DNA from: Paracrocinitomix sp040880585
Lineage (GTDB): Bacteria > Bacteroidota > Bacteroidia > Flavobacteriales_D > Crocinitomicaceae
DNA length: 64,000 nt
Assembly: GCA_040880585.1 (NCBI GenBank)
Contig: JBBDID010000037.1
Location: 1-64,000, forward strand
Direction: 5' to 3'
Both the position numbers and the translations under genes were made by a program. The notes under the pieces are model-generated. The model ran no database searches and was not told the DNA's origin. It was given only the letters and a program-made list of their open reading frames with translations. Every line of letters starts with the position of its first letter. Position 1 is the stretch's first letter. Of the stretch, positions 52,972-62,541 are shown one piece after another.

Positions 52972-54168
52972 TTATTCTACATCTTTCCAGAAGGGAATTT
53001 TTGTCTTCATTTCTGGGTCCTTCTTATTGGTGAACCACAAGGTATGTTTCCCCCGACTGAGGTGTTTAATGTCAATAATTGCCATCATGGCTATTTGGTC
53101 ATTCTCTTTTGCCCAATATGAAAACCATTCTACATTGTTGTATAAACTATCATTAATCTGAACAGAAAAAAGGTCTGATAAGTGTTCTTTGGAGCTCGGT
53201 TCCAGATAAGAGTCATATCCTTTACTATACGGCACATGTAACTTAAGAAAATTCTCTTGAATGATCTGTGACTGAATGGCCGGTGAACTAAGTTTGATTC
53301 CATCCTTTTCTACGACATCCATATAGAAGTAGTGTGACATCCAGTTTTCTTGAGATGCCATGTTCCATCTGTTTTCTCTGCTGTCAAAAATATTTGGCCA
53401 GTGCATTGCTCTATATATTGATCCATAAGACAATGATAAGGCAGCAAAAAAGATGATAAAAAATCCAACAGAGGCTTTCCAACGGTTAATGTTTGTTGCA
53501 AACATGGCCAAACTCTTTCTATACAGGAATCTTAAGGTAAGAGTATCCATTAACCAAAAGAAAGGAAAAACGGCTATACTTAGACCGGGTATTTTTCTGA
53601 AAACACCAAACAGAAGTAGATCAAGAAAGTAAAATAAAAAGAGTAGCATTACTATACTGAAGTAAGTGCCAGAAAATCCAATAAAAGCCGCAGGAATTGT
53701 TATTGTCACAATGATGTAGAACAGTGCTCCCCCAATAATCAAAATAGAAAGAATAGAAAAAAACATTACCAAGCCGGCTGTTTTATCAACCTTGATTAAT
53801 TCGGTGTGCAGGTTGTCTTCAGCTTTATTCTTTTCTTTAAAAGGGAAAGCGGATTTCCACTTTTTTACAGTTATTCCTTGCGGATAAACGTAATTGATAC
53901 ATACTAAAGCTAGCCAAAATGCTCTTAAAAGTAAGTGCGTTATAAAACCTACCGTTAATAGTTTTAGACCTAACATTCCCAGCATTATGAAAAGACCTGT
54001 GCCGGGTAATCTACTCGTCATTTTCAAGCTAAAAATAAAGTCCAAAAAGTAATCAGACAACTGAAATAGTGAGAAAATAGCACCTCCCGAAATAAGCAAC
54101 TCAAGCTCCCAGGAATTTTCCTGAAGATTCTGAAGCCATTTAGGTATTTTGTGTTCAGGAACTTGCAT
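52972..54168 (-). CDS. Polytopic membrane protein of unknown function (398 aa)
   Basis: About six hydrophobic helices within residues 35-270, a Pro/Lys-rich N-terminus and a soluble C-terminal part of about 120 residues. That part ends DIKHLSRGKHTLWFTNKKD...KIPFWKDVE. The C-terminal region probably faces the periplasm. No family recognised. Upstream lies a GC-rich structured stretch. Confidence 0.7.
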   Translation of the reverse strand: MQVPEHKIPKWLQNLQENSWELELLISGGAIFSLFQLSDYFLDFIFSLKMTSRLPGTGLFIMLGMLGLKLLTVGFITHLLLRAFWLALVCINYVYPQGITVKKWKSAFPFKEKNKAEDNLHTELIKVDKTAGLVMFFSILSILIIGGALFYIIVTITIPAAFIGFSGTYFSIVMLLFLFYFLDLLLFGVFRKIPGLSIAVFPFFWLMDTLTLRFLYRKSLAMFATNINRWKASVGFFIIFFAALSLSYGSIYRAMHWPNIFDSRENRWNMASQENWMSHYFYMDVVEKDGIKLSSPAIQSQIIQENFLKLHVPYSKGYDSYLEPSSKEHLSDLFSVQINDSLYNNVEWFSYWAKENDQIAMMAIIDIKHLSRGKHTLWFTNKKDPEMKTKIPFWKDVE

Positions 54169-54225
54169 TGGAGGTTATCTGTCCAAATATACTGAATATT
54201 CACAAATTTGAAATAACGTCTTTAA

Positions 54226-54530
54226 TCCTGGCTCTCAGGGGAGCCGAGAGGAGCAATAGGCGTAGAAATAATTTTACTTGTTCCCATTGCCATTCCGCCA
54301 GGGATTTTAGCGCTTTGCTCACCGGAGCGTTGCGCAGGTGAGGTAGCTTGCGAAAACGGATGGCGCGTGAAACATTTATTTAAAGTGCGACCAACGGAAG
54401 CGCCTTTAAATAGATTAGTTGAACCGACAGCCGGTGAGCAACTACAGCGTGAAGCCCGACCCTGACCGATCCTGATTGAAGGAGGAACGACTGAGCGTCA
54501 GGAGAGCGTCAGGGGGGCGGCCAAAAAATC
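54226..54530. other. GC-rich structured intergenic element
   Basis: About 300 bp, clearly richer in G and C than the surrounding DNA, without a convincing reading frame. Inverted repeats include TTGCTCACCGG (54316-54326) with CCGGTGAGCAA (54431-54441), a local CTCACC/GGTGAG pair, and a near-perfect ATTTAAAG / CTTTAAAT arm set inside. A direct repeat GAGCGTCAGG occurs near the end. It could be a structured RNA, a non-autonomous mobile repeat or a recombination scar. Confidence 0.5.
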
Positions 54531-54584
54531 CATCCCTTAATGCCAATTCGGACAGGTGTCACAGGCGTTTTTGCTGCTCTATTA

Positions 54585-55148
54585 TCATTGACTATTCAAT
54601 ACGGCTTTGGTAAGTTCTACCTGAATTTGATCTTCCAGCCCGGGTAAATGAATGTTTATCCCCATTTTGTTTACATCCAGAATAAAGCTCATGATCAACA
54701 TGGAGGCATATCGCCCATTGTAAAGATATTCCAACCTTCCCTCGCCTAAGACCTCATTTTTGTCTTTATCTGTGCTTAAATAACCACTTATTTCAATGTC
54801 TTTTGGGGGATGTTTTTCTTGTTTGATATAGGGAAGATTCATACTACCGGTAAAACTGATTTTTTCTCCTCTTCGCTGATCCAGCAAATTATTCAGCGAA
54901 TCATTTCCCGTTATTATATCTGCTTTATCTAAAATTAAGGTAAACTCAGCTGTTTGGTAATTGAGGATCACTATTAACTCTTTTGTTGTTGCTCTAAATA
55001 CAGTATCTGCTACTATTGCCGTAATCTTTAACTGCCCGGTATTGGTTCCAAACACTTCTTCCCGTTCTTGTGTAAACGTAGTGAAAGGTTGCAGGGAAAA
55101 AAATGCAAAAACCACCCCTAATCGTATTATACTGTCTAAGTGTTTCAT
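54585..55148 (-). CDS. Secreted YceI-like protein
   Basis: Exported protein of 187 residues starting MKHLDSIIRLGVVFAFFSL. The mature part (GQLKITAIVADTVFRATTKELIVILNYQTAEFTLILDKADI) follows the pattern of YceI lipocalin-like domains that bind isoprenoid lipids, with diverged sequence. The frame extends six codons up to a TTG, but the ATG at 55148 fits the signal peptide better. It lies just beyond the terminator of the respiratory operon. Confidence 0.6.
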   Translation of the reverse strand: MKHLDSIIRLGVVFAFFSLQPFTTFTQEREEVFGTNTGQLKITAIVADTVFRATTKELIVILNYQTAEFTLILDKADIITGNDSLNNLLDQRRGEKISFTGSMNLPYIKQEKHPPKDIEISGYLSTDKDKNEVLGEGRLEYLYNGRYASMLIMSFILDVNKMGINIHLPGLEDQIQVELTKAVLNSQ

Positions 55149-55210
55149 TCTAACAGGAAGATACAAAAAAAAGGGGGGAAGTCAATAATAATAGTGGTTA
55201 TGAGGTATTA

Positions 55211-55246
55211 AAAAATCCCGATCTACTCAAAGGCAGATCGGGATTT
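55211..55246 (-). terminator. Terminator of the respiratory operon
   Basis: A 12-bp perfect stem, AAATCCCGATCT (55213-55224) with AGATCGGGATTT (55235-55246), has a 10-base loop. On the minus strand it is followed by a T run. It lies 20 bp after the ctaD stop. Confidence 0.85.
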
Positions 55247-55268
55247 CAATATTATTTGATATCAATCG

Positions 55269-57053
55269 TTAATGTTCTTCTTCTCCTTCTTTCAAAGGCA
55301 CCGTTTGCGGACAGAAGTCTTCTTCCATACCCGGCTTGGAATAATCATACGGCCATCTGTGCACGGTTGGTACTTCTCCCGGCCAGTTACCATGTAAATG
55401 CTCTACCGGAGCTGTCCATTCCAGAGTGTTTGACTTCCATGGGTTTTGAACAGATACCTGCCCTCTTCTTGTACTGTAGAAAAAGTTAAAAATAAAGATC
55501 ACTTGTCCCAGTGCTCCAATAATGGCAAAAATCGAGATTACCACATTTAAGTCCATGATCATATCAAACTGGTTTGAATCAAAAGATTCGTAGACTGAAT
55601 AATCGTAATACCTTCTGGGTGCTCCCCCTATTCCGACAAAGTGCATAGGGAAGAATACTCCATAAGCAGACACCAAAGTAATCCAGAAGTGTACCATTCC
55701 CAGTTTTGAATTCATCATTCGTCCGTACATTTTTGGGAACCAGTGATACACACCGGCAAACATCCCAAAAATGGCTGATAATCCCATTACCACGTGGAAG
55801 TGAGCCACAACAAAGTAGGTGTCATGCACGGCAATATCCAGGGCTGAATCTGCCAGAATAATACCCGTAATACCACCGGTAATAAATGAGGATACCAATC
55901 CAATCGAGAATAACATAGCCGGCGTATAACGGATGTTTCCTTTCCATAAAGTGGTAATGTAGTTAAATACTTTTACCGCTGAAGGTATAGCGATCAACAA
56001 GGTTGTAAATACAAAGACACCTCCTAAAAACGGGTTCATCCCGGTGATAAACATGTGGTGTCCCCAAACGATAAATGATAAAAAGGCAATTGCGAGAATA
56101 GAACCGATCATGGCGCGGTATCCGAAAATAGGTTTACGGGAATTTGTAGAAACAATTTCAGAAGTTAACCCTAAAGCCGGAAGCAATACAATATAAACTT
56201 CCGGGTGTCCCAGGAACCAAAATAAATGTTCAAACAAAATAGGAGATCCACCTGATTGCTCAAGCACTTCAGCTCCCACAATTGCATCATTTACGTAAAA
56301 AGAAGTTCCCAGTCCTCTGTCCATTAACATCAACACTACTGCTGATACTAAAACAGGGAAAGATAATACACCGATAACGGCAGTGATAAAGAAAGCCCAA
56401 ATGGTCAAAGGAAGTCTTGTCATCTTCATTCCTTTTGTTCTCATATTGAGTACTGTCACGATATAATTCAAAGATCCTAAAAGTGATGAACCAATAAACA
56501 CAGTCATTGAAACCAACCAAAGCGTCATTCCTGATCCGGATCCCGGTGTTGCTTGTTCGTATACCGATAAAGGCGGATAAATTGTCCATCCTGCACCTGC
56601 CGGCCCGGTTTCAATAAATAAGGAATACAACATGATACAGGAAGAGATAAAAAACAGCCAGTACGATATCATATTCAACAAACCTGAAGCCATATCTCTT
56701 GCTCCAATTTGCAACGGAATAAGTATGTTAGAGAAGGTTCCTGACAGTCCGCCGGTCAATACAAAGAAGACCATAATGGTACCGTGTATGGTTACTAACC
56801 CAAGGTACATTCCCCGATCCAGTATTCCATTAGGCGCCCATTTATCTCCCAGAAAAAATGAAAGTGTGCTATCACTCTCACCAGGCCATCCTAACTGAAT
56901 TCTGAAAAGTACAGAAAGAATAACTGCTACCACTGCCATTATAATTGCAGTTACCAAAAACTGCTTTCCGATCATTTTATGATCTTGCGAAAAGATATAC
57001 TTTGTTATAAAGCTTTCTTTATGATGATGTCCATGTGCTGCTGTCGCTGCCAT
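55269..57053 (-). CDS. ctaD: Cytochrome c oxidase subunit I
   Basis: Heme-copper oxidase catalytic subunit, 594 residues, about twelve membrane helices plus cytoplasmic ends rich in His/Glu. Ligand motifs are GTIMVFFVLTGG with its preceding His (low-spin heme), GHPEVYIVLLPALG near 280 (copper B and the cross-linked Tyr), GHHMF (copper B pair) and HDTYFVVAHFHVV near 413 (both heme irons). It reduces oxygen and pumps protons in the inner membrane. It is the last gene of the operon with alternative complex III, which suggests direct electron transfer between the two complexes. Confidence 0.96.
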   Translation of the reverse strand: MAATAAHGHHHKESFITKYIFSQDHKMIGKQFLVTAIIMAVVAVILSVLFRIQLGWPGESDSTLSFFLGDKWAPNGILDRGMYLGLVTIHGTIMVFFVLTGGLSGTFSNILIPLQIGARDMASGLLNMISYWLFFISSCIMLYSLFIETGPAGAGWTIYPPLSVYEQATPGSGSGMTLWLVSMTVFIGSSLLGSLNYIVTVLNMRTKGMKMTRLPLTIWAFFITAVIGVLSFPVLVSAVVLMLMDRGLGTSFYVNDAIVGAEVLEQSGGSPILFEHLFWFLGHPEVYIVLLPALGLTSEIVSTNSRKPIFGYRAMIGSILAIAFLSFIVWGHHMFITGMNPFLGGVFVFTTLLIAIPSAVKVFNYITTLWKGNIRYTPAMLFSIGLVSSFITGGITGIILADSALDIAVHDTYFVVAHFHVVMGLSAIFGMFAGVYHWFPKMYGRMMNSKLGMVHFWITLVSAYGVFFPMHFVGIGGAPRRYYDYSVYESFDSNQFDMIMDLNVVISIFAIIGALGQVIFIFNFFYSTRRGQVSVQNPWKSNTLEWTAPVEHLHGNWPGEVPTVHRWPYDYSKPGMEEDFCPQTVPLKEGEEEH

Positions 57054-57093
57054 ATTCTAAACTTTAGTTCTTTCTAATCCTTTATTAAAATTA

Positions 57094-58338
57094 TTATCCT
57101 TCTACTTGTGTTGAATCCGTTTCCATTGCGTCATTTGTTTCGTCAGAAGTTTCACTTTCCGGTTCTTCAGAAACAACCACCTTTGTCGTATTCACCTCAT
57201 TACTTTTCCACGCTTCAAAATCTTCTTCTGTCCCCACAATCACCGGTAAATTCATGTTATAGTGAGACACTCCACAAATTTTATTACATAAGAGAATGTA
57301 CTGAAATTCCGGATTTCCTGTTTTCTCTTGCATTTCTTTGGTCGTAAAGATCGGTTTCATTTTCAAATGCGTTCGCATGCCCGGCACACAGTTCATTTGT
57401 GCTCTGAAGTGAGGAAAATAAGCTGAATGGAGAACATCTTTTGCTCTAAATACAAGTTGGTATTCCTGATCTTTAATTAGGTACAATGCCGTTTTTGATA
57501 TATAATCGTCTGCTGCCATTTGGTAGACTGAATCTCCAAATGCCGTTTGCATGTGAATGATGCGTTGTTTGATCCGCCCCATTTTTTCAATTTCATGCTG
57601 CAGCTTGTATTCATTTGCTTTAGATACGATAATCGTTCCTGAATCTAAAGCCGCTAATTGTTGTTCATTATCGGCAATTAACTGATCGATCTCATCTATT
57701 CTTTTCAGAATATTTTCTTCTGTTACTACCCCTAATGGATTGTCACCATTTACCAGTTTATAGTCTGCGTGACCGAGTTTATTATCTTCTCCGGAGTACC
57801 TGGCAGTCCAGTCAAATTGTTTCGCATAAAGCTCTATTACTACTGCATCATCAGACGCTTTTCCGGTGACTTGATTCCACGTCATCAATCCCAGGACAAT
57901 AATTACTGCAAGTGCAGCAGCCGGAACAATCGTCCAGATCATTTCCAGTTTATTGTCATGCGGGAAATAGAATGCTTTTCTATCCGGATGATAAGAATAC
58001 TTATAAGCAAAATAGAACAAGATTCCGTTTGTGATGAAGAACACAGCAAAAACGATCACCCAGTTCACATCAAACAACCAGTCTATATCCTTACCGTGTT
58101 CAGATGCTGCTTCAGGCAACATTCCGTTGCCATACACAAATAGCATATATAACATAGAGCCAAAAAAGAAGGCTAAAAACACCATCATCAAACCTGCGTT
58201 GATGTTGTTGGTTTTTAAATCGATATCTTCTTCTTTATAGCCTCTTAGCTTCGAAGAAAGTTCGTAAACACGCATCAATTGCGCAACAGCTATAACAGCT
58301 AAAACGATTACGACTAGTACAATTAATTTCATTCCCAT
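57094..58338 (-). CDS. coxB: Cytochrome c oxidase subunit II
   Basis: Subunit II of the oxidase, 414 residues, with an extra N-terminal helix, two more membrane helices (through about 155) and a periplasmic cupredoxin domain. The CuA ligands are His in LHSAYFPHF and CNKICGVSHYNM near 354-365 (both Cys, His, Met). A charged coiled-coil insertion of about 70 residues (ILKRIDEIDQLIADNEQQLA) sits inside the cupredoxin domain, as is usual in Bacteroidota. The tail is acidic. No cytochrome c domain is fused, so the electron donor is likely the ActE or ActA heme subunit. Confidence 0.94.
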   Translation of the reverse strand: MGMKLIVLVVIVLAVIAVAQLMRVYELSSKLRGYKEEDIDLKTNNINAGLMMVFLAFFFGSMLYMLFVYGNGMLPEAASEHGKDIDWLFDVNWVIVFAVFFITNGILFYFAYKYSYHPDRKAFYFPHDNKLEMIWTIVPAAALAVIIVLGLMTWNQVTGKASDDAVVIELYAKQFDWTARYSGEDNKLGHADYKLVNGDNPLGVVTEENILKRIDEIDQLIADNEQQLAALDSGTIIVSKANEYKLQHEIEKMGRIKQRIIHMQTAFGDSVYQMAADDYISKTALYLIKDQEYQLVFRAKDVLHSAYFPHFRAQMNCVPGMRTHLKMKPIFTTKEMQEKTGNPEFQYILLCNKICGVSHYNMNLPVIVGTEEDFEAWKSNEVNTTKVVVSEEPESETSDETNDAMETDSTQVEG

Positions 58339-58367
58339 TTCTATACTCTTTTTAAGCTACAATCAGT

Positions 58368-59588
58368 TTAAATCTCGTGGTGTTTACTTTCATCCAAATA
58401 CGGGTGATTTTTTGGCATTAACGGTGCTTTTGTCAAGGTGTTCAACACAAAATAAGTGAACACTCCCGCAAAAGTCATGAATAATCCCACTTCAAGGATT
58501 CCAATTTTTCCGTGCTCTCCCATAGCGCCCGGAGTAATCAACATGAAGACATCTCCCCAGTGACCGATAATGATCACCAAACAAACGAACATTAATATGC
58601 CCGGACTTCTCTTTGCTTCTCTTGACATCAGGATAAGCATTGGAATCATGAAGTTAATGCAGAACATTCCCCAAAAAATAAAAGGGTATTGATCAATTCT
58701 TTGTACATAATAAATTACTTCTTCAGGAATATTGGCATACCAATACAACATGTATTGAGAGAAGAAAAGGTAAGACCACAAGAAAGAAGTGGCAAAAATC
58801 CATTTTCCAACATCATGAATATGGCTGTCATTTATTTTCTCCAGGTAACCATTCTTTTTCAGGTAGAGGATCAACAGCATGATCACTGTCATGGAAGTAC
58901 ACCACATTCCACCAAAGGTATACCAACCAAAAAGGGTGGAGAACCAATGTGCGTCAATTGACATGATCCAGTGCCAGGAGGAGGTAGAAGAAAAGTATCC
59001 AAACAGCACTAAAAATAGTGCCCCCATGGCATAGTTTTTATAATGAATTTTTGTTCCGCCTTCAATATCTTCACGCAATGATCTCTTTCTGAATCCGCGA
59101 TAAAAAAGATAGTAAGTGGTCATATAAATGATCGTAAGGAGCCAGAACATGGGTTTATTCAAAAAGGAGGATTTGCCTTCAATCATTGCATCATGTTTGA
59201 CAATTTCAGGATCCATCCATTGGTAAATATGGCCTACATGATGACCTAGATCGCCAATGGTGTATCCACCATCCATAAAGGTGATAATTAAAAACAAGGC
59301 CAGTAAGATGCCAATTCCAACCATGACATAAGAAGCTACCCCTTCAACAATTCTCTTGATGGCGACTGACCAACCGGTTTCTGTTGCATACTGCAATGCC
59401 AGAAAGAACAGTGCCCCCAATGCAATTGCAAAGAAGAAGAATCCGTCAATTAAGAAATTTGATAACAGACGGGTTTTGAATTGTTCAGAACCGCTATCCA
59501 TTATAGCTCCCACGATAAAAAGTACTAGTCCAATAGCAACTGTTGCAATTATCGTTTTCTTCGCTTTGGATGAAATTTGATATTCCAT
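58368..59588 (-). CDS. actF: Alternative complex III subunit ActF
   Basis: Integral membrane subunit of 406 residues, about ten helices, related to NrfD/PsrC proteins and to ActC. Typical stretches are HVGHIYQWMDPEIVKHDAMI, SIDAHWFSTLFGWYTFGGMW and FIFWGMFCINFMIPMLILMS. With ActC it forms the quinol-oxidising membrane part of alternative complex III. It lies between actE and coxB with short spacers. Confidence 0.93.
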   Translation of the reverse strand: MEYQISSKAKKTIIATVAIGLVLFIVGAIMDSGSEQFKTRLLSNFLIDGFFFFAIALGALFFLALQYATETGWSVAIKRIVEGVASYVMVGIGILLALFLIITFMDGGYTIGDLGHHVGHIYQWMDPEIVKHDAMIEGKSSFLNKPMFWLLTIIYMTTYYLFYRGFRKRSLREDIEGGTKIHYKNYAMGALFLVLFGYFSSTSSWHWIMSIDAHWFSTLFGWYTFGGMWCTSMTVIMLLILYLKKNGYLEKINDSHIHDVGKWIFATSFLWSYLFFSQYMLYWYANIPEEVIYYVQRIDQYPFIFWGMFCINFMIPMLILMSREAKRSPGILMFVCLVIIIGHWGDVFMLITPGAMGEHGKIGILEVGLFMTFAGVFTYFVLNTLTKAPLMPKNHPYLDESKHHEI

Positions 59589-59621
59589 GAATATTGTCTT
59601 TTCTAAATTATTCTTTAAATC

Positions 59622-60359
59622 TTACTCGTTATGGCCTGTTTCTGCTTCAACTTCGCTTTCCGGGCTTATTGTTTCAGTGTCTTCTGCTTCTCCACCCAGT
59701 TCTTTTCCCTGAAGTTTTTGAACGTAGTACACCAATTTCCATCTTTCCTCTTTACTTACTTGTGAAGCGTGAGATCCCATAGCATTTTTCCCGTAGGTAA
59801 TTGAATAGAATATTTTTCCTGCCGGCAAATCTTTAAGCGGGCCGCTATAAGCAGGTGGTGGCGGATATTTTCCCGTATTAGGTACCGCCCCGTCTCCGGC
59901 TCCTTTTTCACCATGACAGTGAATACAAAACCTACCAAATAATACTTCTCCTTCTTTTAATACTTCTTCTGAAAAAGGAATTGGATTGATATCGTTCGCT
60001 GCATCTTCGTATCCTGTACTGTCTTGTTTCATTCCGTATAATCCGTGTGTTTTATCCGAATTTAAAGGTGCTCCGTGTTTGTATGGCATATTTACCGCAG
60101 CGCGTTTTTCATTGTCTGAATAAGGAATCGTTCCATTTGGCGGCAGGTAATTAAATTTTTCTTCTACCAAAGCAACGGCTTCTTCATCATATTTCCCTTC
60201 TACTTCCCCATAATCAACGTATGCTTCTACAGCAGATGATCGATACATATCAGGCATGTATTCCATTCCCGGAGAATTAGGATCACTTTTGCAAGACGAC
60301 ATCATGCTTACTGCAATAAATGCGATCCATCCGAAGTATTTTATTCTTTTTGTTTTCAT
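59622..60359 (-). CDS. actE: Alternative complex III monoheme cytochrome c subunit ActE
   Basis: Lipoprotein (leader ending MMSSCKSD, Cys near 23) with one c-type heme site, CIHCHG near 142. A Met-rich axial-ligand region lies near YGKNAMGSHASQV, followed by a Glu-rich tail. It passes electrons from the iron-sulfur and quinol sites towards the oxidase. Length 245 residues. Confidence 0.94.
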   Translation of the reverse strand: MKTKRIKYFGWIAFIAVSMMSSCKSDPNSPGMEYMPDMYRSSAVEAYVDYGEVEGKYDEEAVALVEEKFNYLPPNGTIPYSDNEKRAAVNMPYKHGAPLNSDKTHGLYGMKQDSTGYEDAANDINPIPFSEEVLKEGEVLFGRFCIHCHGEKGAGDGAVPNTGKYPPPPAYSGPLKDLPAGKIFYSITYGKNAMGSHASQVSKEERWKLVYYVQKLQGKELGGEAEDTETISPESEVEAETGHNE

Positions 60360-60403
60360 CTGTCAATTTCTTTTATCATAAATCCGCCAACATCCGGCTT
60401 TCA

Positions 60404-60949
60404 TTATTTGATCTTCACGTAATCTTTTTCTTCCAGTTCAACAATTCCGGTTGCTTTAATTTTTTTGTGAAGATCATCTGTAGACATCTCTGCATTATCG
60501 GAAAGTCTGATCTCCATAGTAAATCGATCATCCGTATTTCTTGGATATGGATTATCAGCAGGCATTCCCGGTAAGGTTTTATTACGTATAAGGTATGTAA
60601 TTGCCATGCCGTGAGCTGCAAATAAAACAGTAAATTCAAAAGTAATCGGTACAAATGCCGGAAAATTTTCAAGCAGGCTAAAGCTGGGTTTTCCACCAAT
60701 ATTCATTGGCCAGTCAGCAATCATGAAATACCTAAACCCAACTACTGCCAACATCAATCCGGTTACTGCAAACATCATTGCAACAATTCCCAGTCTTGTG
60801 TGTTTTACGCCAATTACCGGATCGATCCCGTGAATGGGGAAGGGTGAAAATACATCCGTGATGTGCACGCCTTGTGCTACCAGCTTTTTAGCACCTTCCA
60901 GCAGGGTGTGATCATCATCATAAGTAGCGTATATAACTCTATCTGCCAT
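60404..60949 (-). CDS. actD: Alternative complex III subunit ActD (DUF3341)
   Basis: DUF3341 protein of 181 residues with two membrane helices (near 52-72 and 100-122) around a short loop. Motifs are YDDDHTLLEGAKKL, VFSPFPIHGID and GKPSFSLLENFPAFVPITFEFTVL. It is the small membrane subunit of alternative complex III, in the usual place between actC and actE. Confidence 0.93.
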   Translation of the reverse strand: MADRVIYATYDDDHTLLEGAKKLVAQGVHITDVFSPFPIHGIDPVIGVKHTRLGIVAMMFAVTGLMLAVVGFRYFMIADWPMNIGGKPSFSLLENFPAFVPITFEFTVLFAAHGMAITYLIRNKTLPGMPADNPYPRNTDDRFTMEIRLSDNAEMSTDDLHKKIKATGIVELEEKDYVKIK

Positions 60950-60978
60950 CTGATTTATTATTAAATTACTACTGTCGC

Positions 60979-62499
60979 TTACTCTCCTTTATCCGAAGAA
61001 TCGGAGTTTGCGTCTGTATCTTTATTTTTAGTTTCTTTTTTAATCGTATCCTCCGGTTTTTGCTCCGGATCAATTTTTGGAGATGCTTCTCCGCTTCCTA
61101 CCACGGGATGATCTCCTCCAAAACCGGGAGCTGTATCATCTTTATAGGATTCTCCTGAAATTTTTACAATTGTTTTTAACTCAGCGATTGCCAATACCGG
61201 AAAATATCTCGCAAATGCCAGGTAGAACGCAAAGAAAATACCTAAGGTTCCAATAAATATTCCTATATCCGTCCAGGTAGGGTAAAACATGCTCCACGAG
61301 GAAGGCAAATAATCTCTGTGAATAGAGGTGACGATAATCACAAATCGTTCAAACCACATCCCGATATTCACGACAATTGAGATGAAGAAAGTAAACAATA
61401 AACTTCTTCTCAGTTTTCTAAACCACATTAATTGCGGTGAAATTACGTTACAAGTCATCATGGATGCATACGCCCACCAGTAAGGCCCGGTTGCTCTGTT
61501 AATAAAGGCGTACGATTCGTACTCTACTCCTGAATACCAGGAGATGAATAACTCTGTTAGATATGCTACCCCCACAATAGAACCCGTTACCATGATTACA
61601 ATGTTCATGTACTCTATGTGTTTTGTATGGATGTAGGCTTCCAGTTTCATTCCTTTACGCAAAACTAACAATAGCGTCTGCACCATAGCAAATCCCGAGA
61701 AAACGGCTCCTGCCACAAAGTAAGGAGGGAAAATTGTTGTATGCCATCCCGGAATTACTGAAGTGGCGAAGTCAAAGGATACAATAGAGTGAACAGAGAA
61801 TACAAGCGGTGTTGCCAATCCGGCTAAAACCAAAGAAACAATTTCAAATCGGTTCCAGTGCTTTGCTCTACCCGACCATCCAAAAGAAAGAATACCGTAC
61901 ATTTTTTTGGAAAGTGCTCCTTTTGCGCGATCTCTAATGGTGGCAAAATCAGGAATTAACCCAATGTACCAGAAAACTACCGATACGGTTAAATAAGTGG
62001 TTATCGCAAATACATCCCATAAAAGCGGCGAGTTAAAGTTGACCCAAAGAGAGCCAAACTGATTGGGAATTGGTAATACCCAATATCCAACCCATAAACG
62101 TCCCATGTGAATAAGCGGGAATAATCCAGCCATAAATACGGCAAAAATTGTCATGGCTTCAGCAGATCGGTTGATCGCCATTCTCCATCTTTGCCTAAAT
62201 AATAAAAGTACTGCTGAGATGAGGGTTCCTGCGTGACCAATACCAACCCACCAAACGAAGTTGGTAATATCCCATGCCCATTCAACTGTTTTATTCAAAC
62301 CCCAGGTACCAATACCTGTACCTAAAAGATAAAGAATACATCCAATTCCGTAAAGTCCAACCAACAAGGCTACCCCAAACATGATGTACCAAGCCCGTGG
62401 AGCTTTTCCTTCGATCGACCGGCATACGTCTTCTGTGATATCACTGTATGTTTTGTGACCTAAAATTAATGGTTCTCTAATCGCAGCTTCCTTATGCAT
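60979..62499 (-). CDS. actC: Alternative complex III subunit ActC (NrfD-like)
   Basis: NrfD/PsrC-type membrane subunit, 506 residues, about ten helices, quinol binding expected near the periplasmic or cytoplasmic face. WWVGIGHAGTLISAVLLLFRQRWR, MGRLWVGYWVLPIPNQFGSLWVNFNSPLLWD and YWWAYASMMTCNVISPQLMWF are family marks. A hydrophilic tail of about 60 residues rich in Asp, Lys and Ser follows the last helix. It is 42 bp after actB. Confidence 0.94.
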   Translation of the reverse strand: MHKEAAIREPLILGHKTYSDITEDVCRSIEGKAPRAWYIMFGVALLVGLYGIGCILYLLGTGIGTWGLNKTVEWAWDITNFVWWVGIGHAGTLISAVLLLFRQRWRMAINRSAEAMTIFAVFMAGLFPLIHMGRLWVGYWVLPIPNQFGSLWVNFNSPLLWDVFAITTYLTVSVVFWYIGLIPDFATIRDRAKGALSKKMYGILSFGWSGRAKHWNRFEIVSLVLAGLATPLVFSVHSIVSFDFATSVIPGWHTTIFPPYFVAGAVFSGFAMVQTLLLVLRKGMKLEAYIHTKHIEYMNIVIMVTGSIVGVAYLTELFISWYSGVEYESYAFINRATGPYWWAYASMMTCNVISPQLMWFRKLRRSLLFTFFISIVVNIGMWFERFVIIVTSIHRDYLPSSWSMFYPTWTDIGIFIGTLGIFFAFYLAFARYFPVLAIAELKTIVKISGESYKDDTAPGFGGDHPVVGSGEASPKIDPEQKPEDTIKKETKNKDTDANSDSSDKGE

Positions 62500-62541
62500 T
62501 ATTGCTTAGTTTAATTTTATCTCAATTAATTCAGTTCTTCT

